Below, one piece after another: positions 1 to 8,642 of a DNA stretch of 19,873 bases. The stretch's first letter is position 1; each line of letters starts with the position of its first letter. A program made the translations under genes and the position numbers. The notes beneath the pieces were generated by a model. It was given only the letters and a program-made list of their open reading frames with translations, had not been told where the DNA came from and ran no database searches. This DNA comes from AWTP1-13 sp035762425 (GTDB lineage: Bacteria > Pseudomonadota > Alphaproteobacteria > Rhizobiales > Hyphomicrobiaceae), in assembly GCA_035762425.1 (NCBI GenBank), contig DASTOW010000199.1, forward strand, positions 1 through 19,873, given 5' to 3'.

Positions 1-310
1 GCTTCGTGACGGCGCGTAGCGAGCGGCCGATCAGGCGCTGGATCTCCTGTGTGCGTCCGCCGACGCGTCCCGCGCTCGCTTCGCGCTGCGTGCGCGTGCT
101 CGTGGCGCGCGGCAGCATGCCGTACTCCGCGGTGACCCAACCGCGCCCCTGGCCCTTCAACCAGGGCGGCAGCCGTTCCTCCAAGCTCGCCGTGCACAGC
201 ACGTGCGTGTTGCCGAACTTGATCAGGCAGGAGCCTTCCGCATGCATCGATACGGCCCGCTCGATGGAGACGCGGCGAAGCTCGTCGGGTTTGCGCTTGG
301 ACGGACGCAT
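1..310 (-). CDS. rph: Ribonuclease PH, N-terminal part (cut by window edge)
   Basis: RNase PH is a phosphorolytic 3'-to-5' exoribonuclease that trims tRNA 3' ends and other RNAs in the cytoplasm. Reading the minus strand from the ATG at 310 gives 103 codons with no stop. The protein begins MRPSKRKPDELRRVSIERAV and contains family landmarks: SCLIKFGNTHVLCTASLEERLPP near residues 27-49, GWVTAEYGMLPRAT near 57-70, and the arginine-rich GRTQEIQRLIGRSLRA that helps bind phosphate and RNA near 84-99. The family is about 240 residues long, so a little under half is present and the rest lies to the left of the window. It is transcribed away from hrcA, an arrangement common in Alphaproteobacteria. No clear Shine-Dalgarno sequence precedes the ATG, but the homology starts right at this methionine. 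Identity is very secure. Confidence 0.95.
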   Translation of the reverse strand, partial: MRPSKRKPDELRRVSIERAVSMHAEGSCLIKFGNTHVLCTASLEERLPPWLKGQGRGWVTAEYGMLPRATSTRTQREASAGRVGGRTQEIQRLIGRSLRAVTK

Positions 311-822
311 TGGCTTTTGGACACGGGTTGTTTCAGGTTGCGCGCACCCTATGCGAGGCCCTCCGGCCCAGCAACCGCAAAAGCGCGTGCTTGACCTCTC
401 GGGGAGGGGAGGCGGAACCCGACCGAGCTTGGCGTCACCGCGCCGGCCGCAAAAAAAGTGGTGGCGCGGCGCCCTCGTCCTAGCGCCCGCTCGTCCGGCA
501 GCACCGCTTGCAACCGGCGTCCTGACGTGGACAGGGATCCTTGCCTGCCAGCTTCTGGTGCAGCCCGACGTCGCCGTGCCTCACATGCATTGCCGGGGAA
601 GGACTTGCGAAGCCGGCTCGATCCCCATGCACCCCGGCCTGGCGTCGCCGTTGCGCGTCGTCTTGGGCATGGCCCCGCGCCCATGCGTGGCTCGTCTTGT
701 GCAACCGGCGGCGCATATGCGCAGCGGCGCGGGCCGGACCAACAGCGCAAATCGGGTGGTTTGACGCCCGCAGAGCCTTCGCCGTAGATTCCGGGCTGCA
801 CGCCGCCCATATCTGACCAGCG
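311..822. other. Intergenic region between divergent rph and hrcA
   Basis: About 510 bases with no recognisable gene. Several overlapping open frames exist on both strands, but their conceptual proteins are rich in Arg, Ala and Pro and resemble no family, as expected from GC-rich noncoding DNA. The region must carry the promoters for rph and hrcA, yet no convincing -35/-10 pair or CIRCE element could be picked out. A perfect 12-base palindrome (711-722) is the only regular structure seen. A weak inverted repeat (438-444 with 463-469) brackets an A7 run. Confidence 0.6.
711..722. repeat. Perfect 12-bp palindrome upstream of hrcA
   Basis: GCGCATATGCGC is its own reverse complement and lies about 100 bases before the hrcA start. 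It has no loop, so it suits a dimeric protein's binding site better than an RNA hairpin. It is not a CIRCE sequence, and no second copy was noticed. It could be chance in GC-rich DNA. Confidence 0.3.
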
Positions 823-1914
823 ATGAGCAAGGACATACCACTTAGCCGTCCATCCTCGATCGAGAGCCTGTCCGAGCTGCAGAAGCTCAACGAGCGCTCG
901 CGCACCATCTTCCGGCATATCGTCGAGACGTATCTGGCCACCGGCGAGCCGGTCGGCTCGCGCAATCTGTCGCGGGCCCTGCCGATGGCGCTGTCGCCGG
1001 CGTCGATCCGCAACGTCATGTCGGACCTGGAGCACTTGGGCTTCATCTTCGCGCCCCACACCTCGGCCGGCCGCCTGCCGACCGAGATGGGCCTGCGCAT
1101 GTTCGTCGACGGCCTGCTCGAGCTCGGCGACCTCAGCGATGAGGAGCGTCGCAAGATCGAGGCCCAGATCGGCATCAAGCGTCAGCAGTCGATGGAGCAG
1201 GTGCTGACCGAAGCCGGCGAAATGATCTCCGGCCTGTCGCACTGCGCCGGCGTCGTGCTCACCGACAAGCAGGTGAGCAAGATCAAGCACATAGAGTTCG
1301 TGAAGCTGGAACCCGGCAAGGCCCTGGTGGTGCTGGTCGGCGATGACCAGCACGTCGAGAACCGCGTCATCGACCTGCCGCCCGGCATCACACCCTCGAG
1401 CCTGTCGGAGGCCTCCAACTATCTCAACGCGCGCGTGCGCGACCTCACGCTCGGCGAGGCCAGGGCGCGCATCGAGGCGGAGCTTGCGACCGCCAGGGCC
1501 GAGCTCGATGCGCTGACCCAGAAGGTGATCGAGGCCGGACTCGCCACCTGGTCGGGCACGCTCGGCGACCAGAAGAGCCTGATTGTGCGCGGCCAGGCCA
1601 ACCTGCTCAACGACGTCGACGGCCTGGAAAATCTGGAGCGCATCCGCCAGCTGTTTGACGACCTCGAAAGCAAGCGCGATCTGGTGCAGCTGCTGGGCCT
1701 TGCCGACCGGGGCGAGGGCGTACGCATTTTCATCGGCTCGGAGAACAAGCTGTTCTCCCTGTCCGGTTCTTCCCTAATTGTTGCTCCGTTTGAGGACCGG
1801 CGCCGCAAGATCGTCGGCGTGCTCGGCGTGATCGGGCCGACCCGCCTTAATTATGCACGCATCATCCCGATGGTCGACTATACAGCTCGCCTGATAGGCC
1901 GAGTGCTGGCTTGA
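823..1914 (+). CDS. hrcA: Heat-inducible transcription repressor HrcA
   Basis: HrcA represses chaperone genes, usually groESL in Alphaproteobacteria, by binding CIRCE operators; its folding is assisted by GroEL. The 363-residue product has the expected length. An N-terminal winged helix-turn-helix occupies about residues 15-90, with family signatures IVETYLATGEPVGSRNLSR, SPASIRNVMSDLEHLGFI and PHTSAGRLPTEMGLRMFVD. The rest is the GAF-like dimerisation region, ending in GVLGVIGPTRLNYARIIPMVDYTARLIGRVLA, a typical HrcA C-terminus. The ATG at 823 is the first in frame and gives the usual short lead before the DNA-binding domain; no strong Shine-Dalgarno is seen. grpE follows on the same strand after 110 bases. 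No CIRCE sequence was found anywhere in the window, so its operators are presumably elsewhere. Confidence 0.96.
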   Translation: MSKDIPLSRPSSIESLSELQKLNERSRTIFRHIVETYLATGEPVGSRNLSRALPMALSPASIRNVMSDLEHLGFIFAPHTSAGRLPTEMGLRMFVDGLLELGDLSDEERRKIEAQIGIKRQQSMEQVLTEAGEMISGLSHCAGVVLTDKQVSKIKHIEFVKLEPGKALVVLVGDDQHVENRVIDLPPGITPSSLSEASNYLNARVRDLTLGEARARIEAELATARAELDALTQKVIEAGLATWSGTLGDQKSLIVRGQANLLNDVDGLENLERIRQLFDDLESKRDLVQLLGLADRGEGVRIFIGSENKLFSLSGSSLIVAPFEDRRRKIVGVLGVIGPTRLNYARIIPMVDYTARLIGRVLA

Positions 1915-1941
1915 TTTTTTTGCTGCTCTGCATGATATCCG
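1909..1941 (+). promoter_or_regulatory. Candidate RpoH (sigma-32) promoter for grpE, overlapping the hrcA stop
   Basis: The alphaproteobacterial heat-shock promoter pattern is CTTG, 17-18 bases, then CYTATNTNNG. Here CTTG (1910-1913) is exact and is followed 18 bases later by ATGATATCCG (1932-1941), which matches five of the seven informative -10 positions. It would start transcription near 1947, giving a leader of about 78 bases to grpE. The T7 run just after the stop codon is not preceded by a strong hairpin. This is a consensus match judged by eye. Confidence 0.35.
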
Positions 1942-2024
1942 GCATGACCTGACACCCGCTGCCCGATATTCCCCTTTGCGCCTCTCCACCGGTCGCGGCG
2001 ACCAACCACATGACGGGATGAGCA

Positions 2025-2711
2025 ATGGCCACCAAACCGCCAGACAAATCCGAGCCGAAGAACGGCGCCCAAGGCGCGGCATCTGCGGCGCACGGCGCGG
2101 CGGCCGCGGGCGAGCCCGGCCAAGACGAAGCCGCCATGCCCCAGCATGAGGCGCGCAAGCGCCTGGACGACATCATCGCCGCCCTCAACACGGAAGCCGC
2201 CGACCTCAAGGATCGCCTTCTGCGGGCCCATGCCGAGGTCGAGAACATCCGCAAGCGGAGCGAGCGCGAAAAGGAAGAGACCGCCAAGTATGCCATCACC
2301 CGGCTGGCGCGCGACATCGTCGGCGTCGGCGATAACTTCCAGCGCGCCATCGATGCGGTGCCGGCCGACGCCGTGCAGCAGGATTCCGCGCTGAAAAGCT
2401 TCCTGGAAGGGGTAACGCTCACCGAGCGCGAGCTGCTCAACGTGCTGGAGCGCTACGGCATCCGCAAGATGGCGCCAATCAACGAGCCGTTCAATCCGCA
2501 CTTGCATCAGGCCGTCATGGAGATGCCGCGCACCGACGTGCCGGCGGGCACGGTCGTGCAGGTGTTCCAGGCCGGCTACACCATCGAGGATCGCGTGCTG
2601 CGTCCGGCCATGGTCGTCGTCGCCAAGGGCGGCCCGAAGCCAGCACCAGCCACCGAGGCCGGCGCGGCGACGCCCGACGCAGCCAACAACTCGCGCCCCA
2701 ACAAGGGCTGA
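2025..2711 (+). CDS. grpE: Nucleotide exchange factor GrpE
   Basis: GrpE is the cytoplasmic dimeric cofactor that releases ADP from DnaK and acts as a thermosensor of the chaperone cycle. The 228-residue product starts with a low-complexity Ala/Gly/Pro tail (about 1-40). The long coiled-coil helix follows (about 45-100, with RLDDIIAALNTEAADLKDRLLRAHAEVENIRKRSEREKEE) and then the four-helix bundle. The C-terminal beta domain carries the family signature FNPHLHQAVMEMPRTDVPAGTVVQVFQAGYTIEDRVLRPAMVVVAKG at about 158-205. A poorly conserved Ala/Thr/Pro tail ends the protein. A GGGA at 2014-2017 suits the ATG at 2025. It lies downstream of hrcA and may also have its own heat-shock promoter. The next gene is convergent. 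Confidence 0.96.
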   Translation: MATKPPDKSEPKNGAQGAASAAHGAAAAGEPGQDEAAMPQHEARKRLDDIIAALNTEAADLKDRLLRAHAEVENIRKRSEREKEETAKYAITRLARDIVGVGDNFQRAIDAVPADAVQQDSALKSFLEGVTLTERELLNVLERYGIRKMAPINEPFNPHLHQAVMEMPRTDVPAGTVVQVFQAGYTIEDRVLRPAMVVVAKGGPKPAPATEAGAATPDAANNSRPNKG

Positions 2712-2728
2712 CGCGCTCGGAAGTTGTA

Positions 2729-2779
2729 GCGGTGCGCGGTGTCGGGGCCGGCTGCAGCTCGCCAACGGCGCTGCACCGC
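2729..2779. terminator. Possible bidirectional hairpin between convergent grpE and alkB-like gene
   Basis: GCGGTGC (2729-2735) and GCACCGC (2773-2779) are perfect complements separated by 37 bases in the 73-base gap between two convergent stop codons. The position suits a shared terminator, but the loop is long and there is no T-run on either strand. It is a weak candidate. Confidence 0.25.
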
Positions 2780-2784
2780 GGCAC

Positions 2785-3390
2785 TTACCCGACCCGCCGC
2801 AGCGTCAGGTTGAAGCGTCCGCCCTCGGCCAGTAGCGAGGAGGTGCCAGGCCGGATGCGGTCGATGCCGTGATAGGCCAGGCGCGCCTCTCCGCCCAGCA
2901 CCACCACATCGCCCGACTTCAGCACGACGCGCTGCTTTGCGTCGGCGCGCGCCCTGCCGCCGACGTGAAAGACGGCATCGTCGCCCAGCGACACCGACAC
3001 GACGGGTGCTGTGAAATCCGCCTCGTCGGCATCGCGGTGTGATCCCATTCTTGCCCCACGCGGGTAGTAATTGATTAAGCAAGCCTCGGGATGGTGCGAA
3101 AAATCGGCCACCTCGTCCCACAGATCGACCAGCCGCTGCGGCATCGCCGGCCAGGGCTCGCCGGTTTGGGGATGGGTGGGCTGATAGCGGTAGCCGCCAT
3201 CCTGGTCCGACACCCAGCCGAGCGTTCCGCAGTTGCTCATGCGCACTGAGAAAGGCTTTCCGGAACGCGGCATGCGCGGCACGAACAGCGGCGCGGCCTT
3301 GAGCACGGCTTGCAAGTCGGCAAGCAGAGCTGCCTGCGCGCGCGCACCGAAATACCCCGTCAGATGCCGGAATCCGGACAACGCGGACAT
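2785..3390 (-). CDS. alkB: AlkB-type 2-oxoglutarate/Fe(II) dioxygenase (alkylated nucleic acid repair)
   Basis: AlkB enzymes oxidatively remove methyl groups such as 1-methyladenine and 3-methylcytosine from DNA or RNA using Fe(II), O2 and 2-oxoglutarate. The product (201 residues, close to E. coli AlkB) shows the full active site: the iron ligands H118 and D120 in SHRDADEADF, the distal H174 in LAYHGIDRI, and the 2-oxoglutarate-binding arginines R192 and R198 in GRFNLTLRRVG. The NYY motif (107-109) and the substrate-side MSNCGTLGWVSD and GYRYQ are also present. The ATG at 3390 has a GGGGA six bases upstream; a GTG at 3402 would add four residues. It lies on the minus strand between grpE and dnaK, convergent with grpE and divergent from dnaK. 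It is probably an independent repair gene rather than part of the chaperone unit. Whether it acts on DNA, RNA or both cannot be told. Confidence 0.92.
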   Translation of the reverse strand: MSALSGFRHLTGYFGARAQAALLADLQAVLKAAPLFVPRMPRSGKPFSVRMSNCGTLGWVSDQDGGYRYQPTHPQTGEPWPAMPQRLVDLWDEVADFSHHPEACLINYYPRGARMGSHRDADEADFTAPVVSVSLGDDAVFHVGGRARADAKQRVVLKSGDVVVLGGEARLAYHGIDRIRPGTSSLLAEGGRFNLTLRRVG

Positions 3391-3468
3391 GCCGATCCCC
3401 ACAGAGCCGCCTCTACCGTGGCCGCTCCACCTCGATCAACAGGCCCGCGGCCCTCCTTGAAGCGCGCC

Positions 3469-3501
3469 CGTTGCAGCCACAAATGCGCCCCACTATATAA
3501 G
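3469..3501 (+). promoter_or_regulatory. Candidate RpoH (sigma-32) heat-shock promoter of dnaK
   Basis: The -35 is CGTTG (3469-3473), fitting CNTTG. After 18 bases comes ACTATATAAG (3492-3501), which matches every informative position of CYTATNTNNG except the first. TTGCAG (3471-3476) and TATATA (3494-3499), 17 bases apart, could also serve as a weak housekeeping promoter. Transcription would begin near 3507 and leave a leader of about 115 bases before the dnaK start. Confidence 0.6.
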
Positions 3502-3523
3502 CCGCACAAGCAACGAAGCTCTA

Positions 3524-3551
3524 GGGGACCGCATCCCGCGGGCCTTTTTTT
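3524..3551 (+). terminator. Terminator-like hairpin in the dnaK leader (candidate attenuator)
   Basis: GGACCGC (3526-3532) pairs with GCGGGCC (3538-3544) around a five-base loop, with one A-G mismatch, and is followed at once by seven T residues (3545-3551). This is the form of an intrinsic terminator. It lies about 20 bases after the predicted dnaK start point and about 70 bases before the dnaK ATG, so it cannot simply end an upstream transcript. An alternative stem, GGGCC (3540-3544) with GGCCC (3554-3558), would use up the 3' arm of the terminator. Confidence 0.45.
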
Positions 3552-3623
3552 GGGGCCCTGAGAGTGCCGGATGCCGAACATGCGGGTCCGGGCGGTCTGC
3601 TGCGAAAGAGAGGACCAGAAGAC

Positions 3624-5558
<1,935 letters not shown>

Positions 5559-5563
5559 TCTTC

Positions 5564-5595
5564 TCGGTTGGGGAGCCGACGATTGGGGAACCGAC
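5564..5595 (+). repeat. Short tandem repeat and inverted repeat between dnaK and dnaJ
   Basis: Two near-identical copies of TTGGGGA(G/A)CCGAC lie 15 bases apart (5568-5580 and 5583-5595) just after the dnaK stop. TCGGTT (5564-5569) can pair with AACCGA (5589-5594), and each copy can also form a small TCGG/CCGA-type stem. There is no T-run, so simple termination is unlikely. It could modulate the dnaK-to-dnaJ message ratio through stability or processing. Confidence 0.4.
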
Positions 5596-5732
5596 ACCGA
5601 CACGATTGCAGCCCTCGCACGACCGGCGGCAGCCTAGGCTGTCGCTCTGGGGGTGCGGGGGCTCGTCATGTCCGCGGGTGGAAATGGGGCCGCCCCGCGT
5701 GATCGACACGCAAGAGATTGGAAGTACGGCTC

Positions 5733-6869
5733 ATGGCCAAACGCGACTACTACGAGGTTTTGGGACTTTCCAGGGGGGCAAGCGAGCAGGACATCAAGTC
5801 GGCATTTCGCCGGCTCGCCAAAGATTGTCATCCCGACCGCAATCACGGCGACAAGAACGCCGAGCACAAATTCAAGGAATTGAACGAGGCCTATGAGGCC
5901 TTGAAGGACCCGCAGAAGCGCGCTGCCTACGATCAGTTCGGTCACGCCGCCTTCGATGGGCAGGGGCGCGGCGGCCACGGGTTCGGGCCCGACTTCGCCT
6001 CCTCCATGTCCGACATCTTCGACGACCTATTCGGCGAGTTCATGGGCGGCCGGCGCGGCAGCCGGCAGCGCGCGGGCCGCGAGCGCGGCGCCGACCTGCG
6101 CTACAACATGGAGATCACGCTTGCCGAGGCCTACGAGGGCAAGGCGGCGCAGATCCGCGTACCGACCAGCGTCACGTGCGATTCCTGCAGCGGCTCCGGC
6201 GCCAAGCCCGGCACCCAGCCCTCCAACTGCCCGACTTGCAGCGGCTCGGGCAAGGTGCGCGCGAGCCAGGGCTTCTTCACCATCGAGCGCACCTGTCCGT
6301 CATGCCAGGGGCGCGGCGAAATCATCAACGACCCATGCGGCGCCTGCTCGGGCTCCGGCCGCGTCGTCAAGGACCGCAACCTGTCGGTCAATATTCCAGC
6401 TGGCGTCGAGGACGGCACGCGCATCCGGCTGGCCGGCGAGGGCGAAGCCGGTTTGCGTGGTGGTCCAGCCGGCGACCTCTATATTTTCCTGTCGCTGAAG
6501 CCGCACGAATTCTTTCAGCGGGACGGTGCGGATATCTTCTGCCGCGTGCCCATTTCCATGACCACCGCGGCACTCGGCGGCCACATCGACGTGCCGACCG
6601 TGGACGGCGGCAAGACGCGCGTCAAAGTCCCGGAGGGCACCGAGACCGGCAAGCAGTTCCGCCTCAAGGGCAAGGGCATGCCGGTGCTGCGCTCCAAGGT
6701 GACGGGCGACATGTACATTCAGGTCGATGTCGAGACGCCCAAAAGCCTCACCCGCCGCCAGCGCGAGTTGCTGGAAGAGTTCGAGCGTGAAAGCAAGGAC
6801 GAGACCTCGCCCCACTCGTCCGGCTTCTTCGCCAAGGTCAAAGAATTCTTCGAAGGCAAGCCGGGCTGA
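5733..6869 (+). CDS. dnaJ: Co-chaperone DnaJ (Hsp40, class A)
   Basis: DnaJ delivers substrates to DnaK and stimulates its ATPase. The 378-residue product shows all class A domains. The J domain is at about 4-70, with H33-P34-D35. A Gly/Phe-rich stretch follows at about 71-105. The zinc region has four CxxCxGxG repeats (CDSCSGSG, CPTCSGSG, CPSCQGRG, CGACSGSG) at about 147-215. The C-terminal substrate-binding domains carry GDLYIFLSLKPHEFFQRDGADI and GALGGHIDVPT-like signatures. The open frame begins slightly earlier, but MAKRDYYEVLGL at 5733 is the canonical start; the purine-rich GGAAG about ten bases upstream may be the ribosome site. It is probably cotranscribed with dnaK across a 174-base gap. 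A small hairpin (6874-6888) follows the stop. Confidence 0.97.
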   Translation: MAKRDYYEVLGLSRGASEQDIKSAFRRLAKDCHPDRNHGDKNAEHKFKELNEAYEALKDPQKRAAYDQFGHAAFDGQGRGGHGFGPDFASSMSDIFDDLFGEFMGGRRGSRQRAGRERGADLRYNMEITLAEAYEGKAAQIRVPTSVTCDSCSGSGAKPGTQPSNCPTCSGSGKVRASQGFFTIERTCPSCQGRGEIINDPCGACSGSGRVVKDRNLSVNIPAGVEDGTRIRLAGEGEAGLRGGPAGDLYIFLSLKPHEFFQRDGADIFCRVPISMTTAALGGHIDVPTVDGGKTRVKVPEGTETGKQFRLKGKGMPVLRSKVTGDMYIQVDVETPKSLTRRQRELLEEFERESKDETSPHSSGFFAKVKEFFEGKPG

Positions 6870-6873
6870 AGCT

Positions 6874-6888
6874 GCCTACGTGTTAGGC
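6874..6888 (+). terminator. Small hairpin after dnaJ, possible weak terminator
   Basis: GCCTA (6874-6878) pairs perfectly with TAGGC (6884-6888) around a five-base loop, four bases after the dnaJ stop codon. It lacks a T-run and is short, so efficient intrinsic termination is doubtful. It may only protect the mRNA 3' end. Confidence 0.25.
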
Positions 6889-7006
6889 GTGACTGCTCGG
6901 CACCACCGACCATTCGCCGCACCGCGTTCGGCCTCGCACCAGCCTATGGTGCGCGACCCCGCGGCCGCGCACGGCTGCACCAATCACAGCAGCAGGATGA
7001 GTGATC

Positions 7007-7384
7007 ATGGCAGCCGGCAAGCCTCCTATCCTACGTGCAAGGTGTCTTCCCCTCGTTGCGGGTCTTATGCTCGTGAGCAGTAATATGCAGGCTGCAGAAA
7101 TCCGTTTCCCAAGCAGCGGCGCACTGGAGAGTTGCCTCGAAACCAACGTGGGGAAATGGGTGCAGATGCACGCAGAGCTTCAGGTCAACGAGGATCCCGC
7201 CGCCGGCAAGGTCAACGACCCCGAAGTTGCGGCCTGGACCGGCGCTGCGCTTGACCGCTGCCGCAAGCAGGCCGGCACGAGCAACAAGGCGGTGGAGGAC
7301 ATCTTCGCGCGCTACATGCTGCGCTGGCGCGATCACGTGTTCGATCTCGCCTCCAGCATCCGTCGCCGCGGCCAAGCGGACTGA
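7007..7384 (+). CDS. Small exported protein of unknown function
   Basis: I do not recognise a family. The predicted product has 125 residues. Residues 1 to about 28 look like a Sec signal peptide: basic KPPILRAR, hydrophobic CLPLVAGLMLVSS, then MQAAE with a likely cleavage after Ala. The mature part, about 95 residues, is hydrophilic and mostly helical by composition. It has two cysteines (SGALESCLETN and ALDRCRKQAG) that could form a disulfide in the periplasm, and a basic C-terminus. The ATG at 7007 has AGGA nine bases upstream; a GTG at 7001 would sit too close to it. Codon use resembles the neighbours and the signal peptide is convincing, so the gene is probably real. It sits alone between dnaJ and a convergent regulator. 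Confidence 0.75.
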   Translation: MAAGKPPILRARCLPLVAGLMLVSSNMQAAEIRFPSSGALESCLETNVGKWVQMHAELQVNEDPAAGKVNDPEVAAWTGAALDRCRKQAGTSNKAVEDIFARYMLRWRDHVFDLASSIRRRGQAD

Positions 7385-7397
7385 CGCGACACGTGCC

Positions 7398-7443
7398 ATC
7401 CTCGGGCTGGTGCCGAGGATCGAGCCATCCACGCTTGCCAGCG
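7398..7443. repeat. Paired palindromes, probable dispersed intergenic repeat
   Basis: ATCCTCGG (7398-7405) pairs perfectly with CCGAGGAT (7413-7420) around a seven-base loop. A second stem follows: CCAGCG near 7438-7443 with CGCTGG just downstream. Palindromes with an ATCCTCGGG core recur between genes in many Hyphomicrobiales genomes (from memory). The position, between two convergent genes, suits such an element. It may also act as a bidirectional terminator, although no T-run follows. Confidence 0.5.
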
Positions 7444-7504
7444 CGAGCAGCGCTGGTCGCGACAAGCCCTGCGCACGACCAGGCAGCCGGGCTCGTTCCG
7501 CCGT

Positions 7505-7536
7505 CGCAAGGACCTGGGCACCGCAAGGACCTGGGC
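7505..7536. repeat. Two-copy 17-bp tandem repeat
   Basis: CGCAAGGACCTGGGC occurs exactly at 7505-7519 and again at 7522-7536, separated by two bases. It lies just beyond the 3' end of the araC-type gene. It looks like a local slippage or duplication; no function is apparent. Confidence 0.6.
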
Positions 7537-7540
7537 GACC

Positions 7541-8452
7541 TCAGAAACTCAGGACTTCTCGGAACCTGCTGGGTGTCATGCCCAGCAGCCGCTTGAAGAC
7601 GATGCCGAAGCGGTTCTGCGACAGGCCGACCGCGCACGCCACATCGCCGATCGACAGGCGGCCGTCGTGCAGCAGCGATCGCGCCTGCAGCATGCGCCGC
7701 TCCGTCAGATACTGATGCGGAGATTTTCGCGTCGCCTGCTTGAAGACTTTGGCAAAGTGAAAAAGGCTCATGCCCGCGGCATTGGCGATATCCATCAGCG
7801 ACATGTCCTGCCCGAGGTTGGCCTCGATGAAATCCTCAACACGCTTCAGTCTGATCGGCGACATGGTGTGCGGTCTGCTCGGCGGCCGCAGATCGAGACT
7901 GGTATGCGTTTGCAGGATGTGCTCGGCCAGCTCCTGGGCCAGGCTTTCCGTGCGCAGCCTGCTGTCGAAGACCGGATTGACGATCTTGCTAAGCAATTGA
8001 TGCGAAATGCGTTCCATCGTCAGGTCGCGGATCACGAACTGCGGCAGAATATCCACGGATCGGGGTGAACGGCCGGAGGCTTCTTCGATGGCTCGGTCCA
8101 GATAGGCCCTGTTCAAGACGACCAGCATGATTTCGCCGGGCTTGTCGAACAGCCAGCGCGAGTTGTCGTCGGGAGGCAGAATCGACAAGTGCCCGGCAGT
8201 CGCCGCGCTCCTGACCTGGCGGCCGCGCAGAGTTCGCTCCAGCCGCATGTCGGCGCCATAATTGATGCCGAACGCCGGCACGCCGAGCGTGGGCAACTGG
8301 ACGTCGATGTTGGTGAAGCGAAATCGCGTTGCCGCGATAAAATCCCAGTCCGCCAGGGGACTGACGGCCGACACATCCGCACCAGCTAATTCATGAACGA
8401 TTTCAAGCGCCCGCCATTCAGGCCGCGCCACCGCGCCATCCGCCATTGCCAT
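7541..8452 (-). CDS. AraC/XylS-family transcriptional regulator
   Basis: The product is a 303-residue DNA-binding regulator. The C-terminal third (about 205-303) is a typical AraC double helix-turn-helix. The first helix pair is in IEANLGQDMSLMDIANAAGMSLFHFAKVFKQATRKSPHQYL. The second is in LLHDGRLSIGDVACAVGLSQNRFGIVFKRLLGMTPSRFR, the family signature with the conserved final P-x-x-FR. The N-terminal 190 residues look like the cupin-like effector or oligomerisation domain of the larger AraC proteins, but no ligand can be inferred. Two starts are possible: ATG at 8452, or ATG at 8446 with GGGGGT better spaced. It is on the same strand as the nitroreductase but 341 bases away, so it is probably a separate unit. 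Its targets are unknown; the nitroreductase or dehydrogenase nearby are guesses. Confidence 0.93.
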   Translation of the reverse strand: MAMADGAVARPEWRALEIVHELAGADVSAVSPLADWDFIAATRFRFTNIDVQLPTLGVPAFGINYGADMRLERTLRGRQVRSAATAGHLSILPPDDNSRWLFDKPGEIMLVVLNRAYLDRAIEEASGRSPRSVDILPQFVIRDLTMERISHQLLSKIVNPVFDSRLRTESLAQELAEHILQTHTSLDLRPPSRPHTMSPIRLKRVEDFIEANLGQDMSLMDIANAAGMSLFHFAKVFKQATRKSPHQYLTERRMLQARSLLHDGRLSIGDVACAVGLSQNRFGIVFKRLLGMTPSRFREVLSF

Positions 8453-8642
8453 ACCCCCAAGGTCGGCTCGCGGCCCCCCTGCTCGGCATCGCGCGCGGGA
8501 ACACTAGTACGCGATTGGGCTGGCACTAGGGCGCCCTCGAAAATTTTGCCAAGAATGGGAGGGTTGAATGTCCCGAAATACATCAGGATCAGCGGCCTTG
8601 AGTCTGTATGAACTAATACCTTCCGGTGACGGACAGACGATC

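Noticed and set aside
690..720. TTGTGC ... CATATG as a housekeeping promoter for hrcA
   Set aside because: The spacer is only about 11 bases.
349..1353. Minus-strand open frames covering the rph-hrcA gap and hrcA
   Set aside because: They run antisense through clear hrcA codons, and the part in the gap has no recognisable motif.
1883..1909. Half CIRCE-like GAGTGCT near the end of hrcA
   Set aside because: The required TTAGCACTC partner nine bases upstream is absent, and the site is inside coding sequence.
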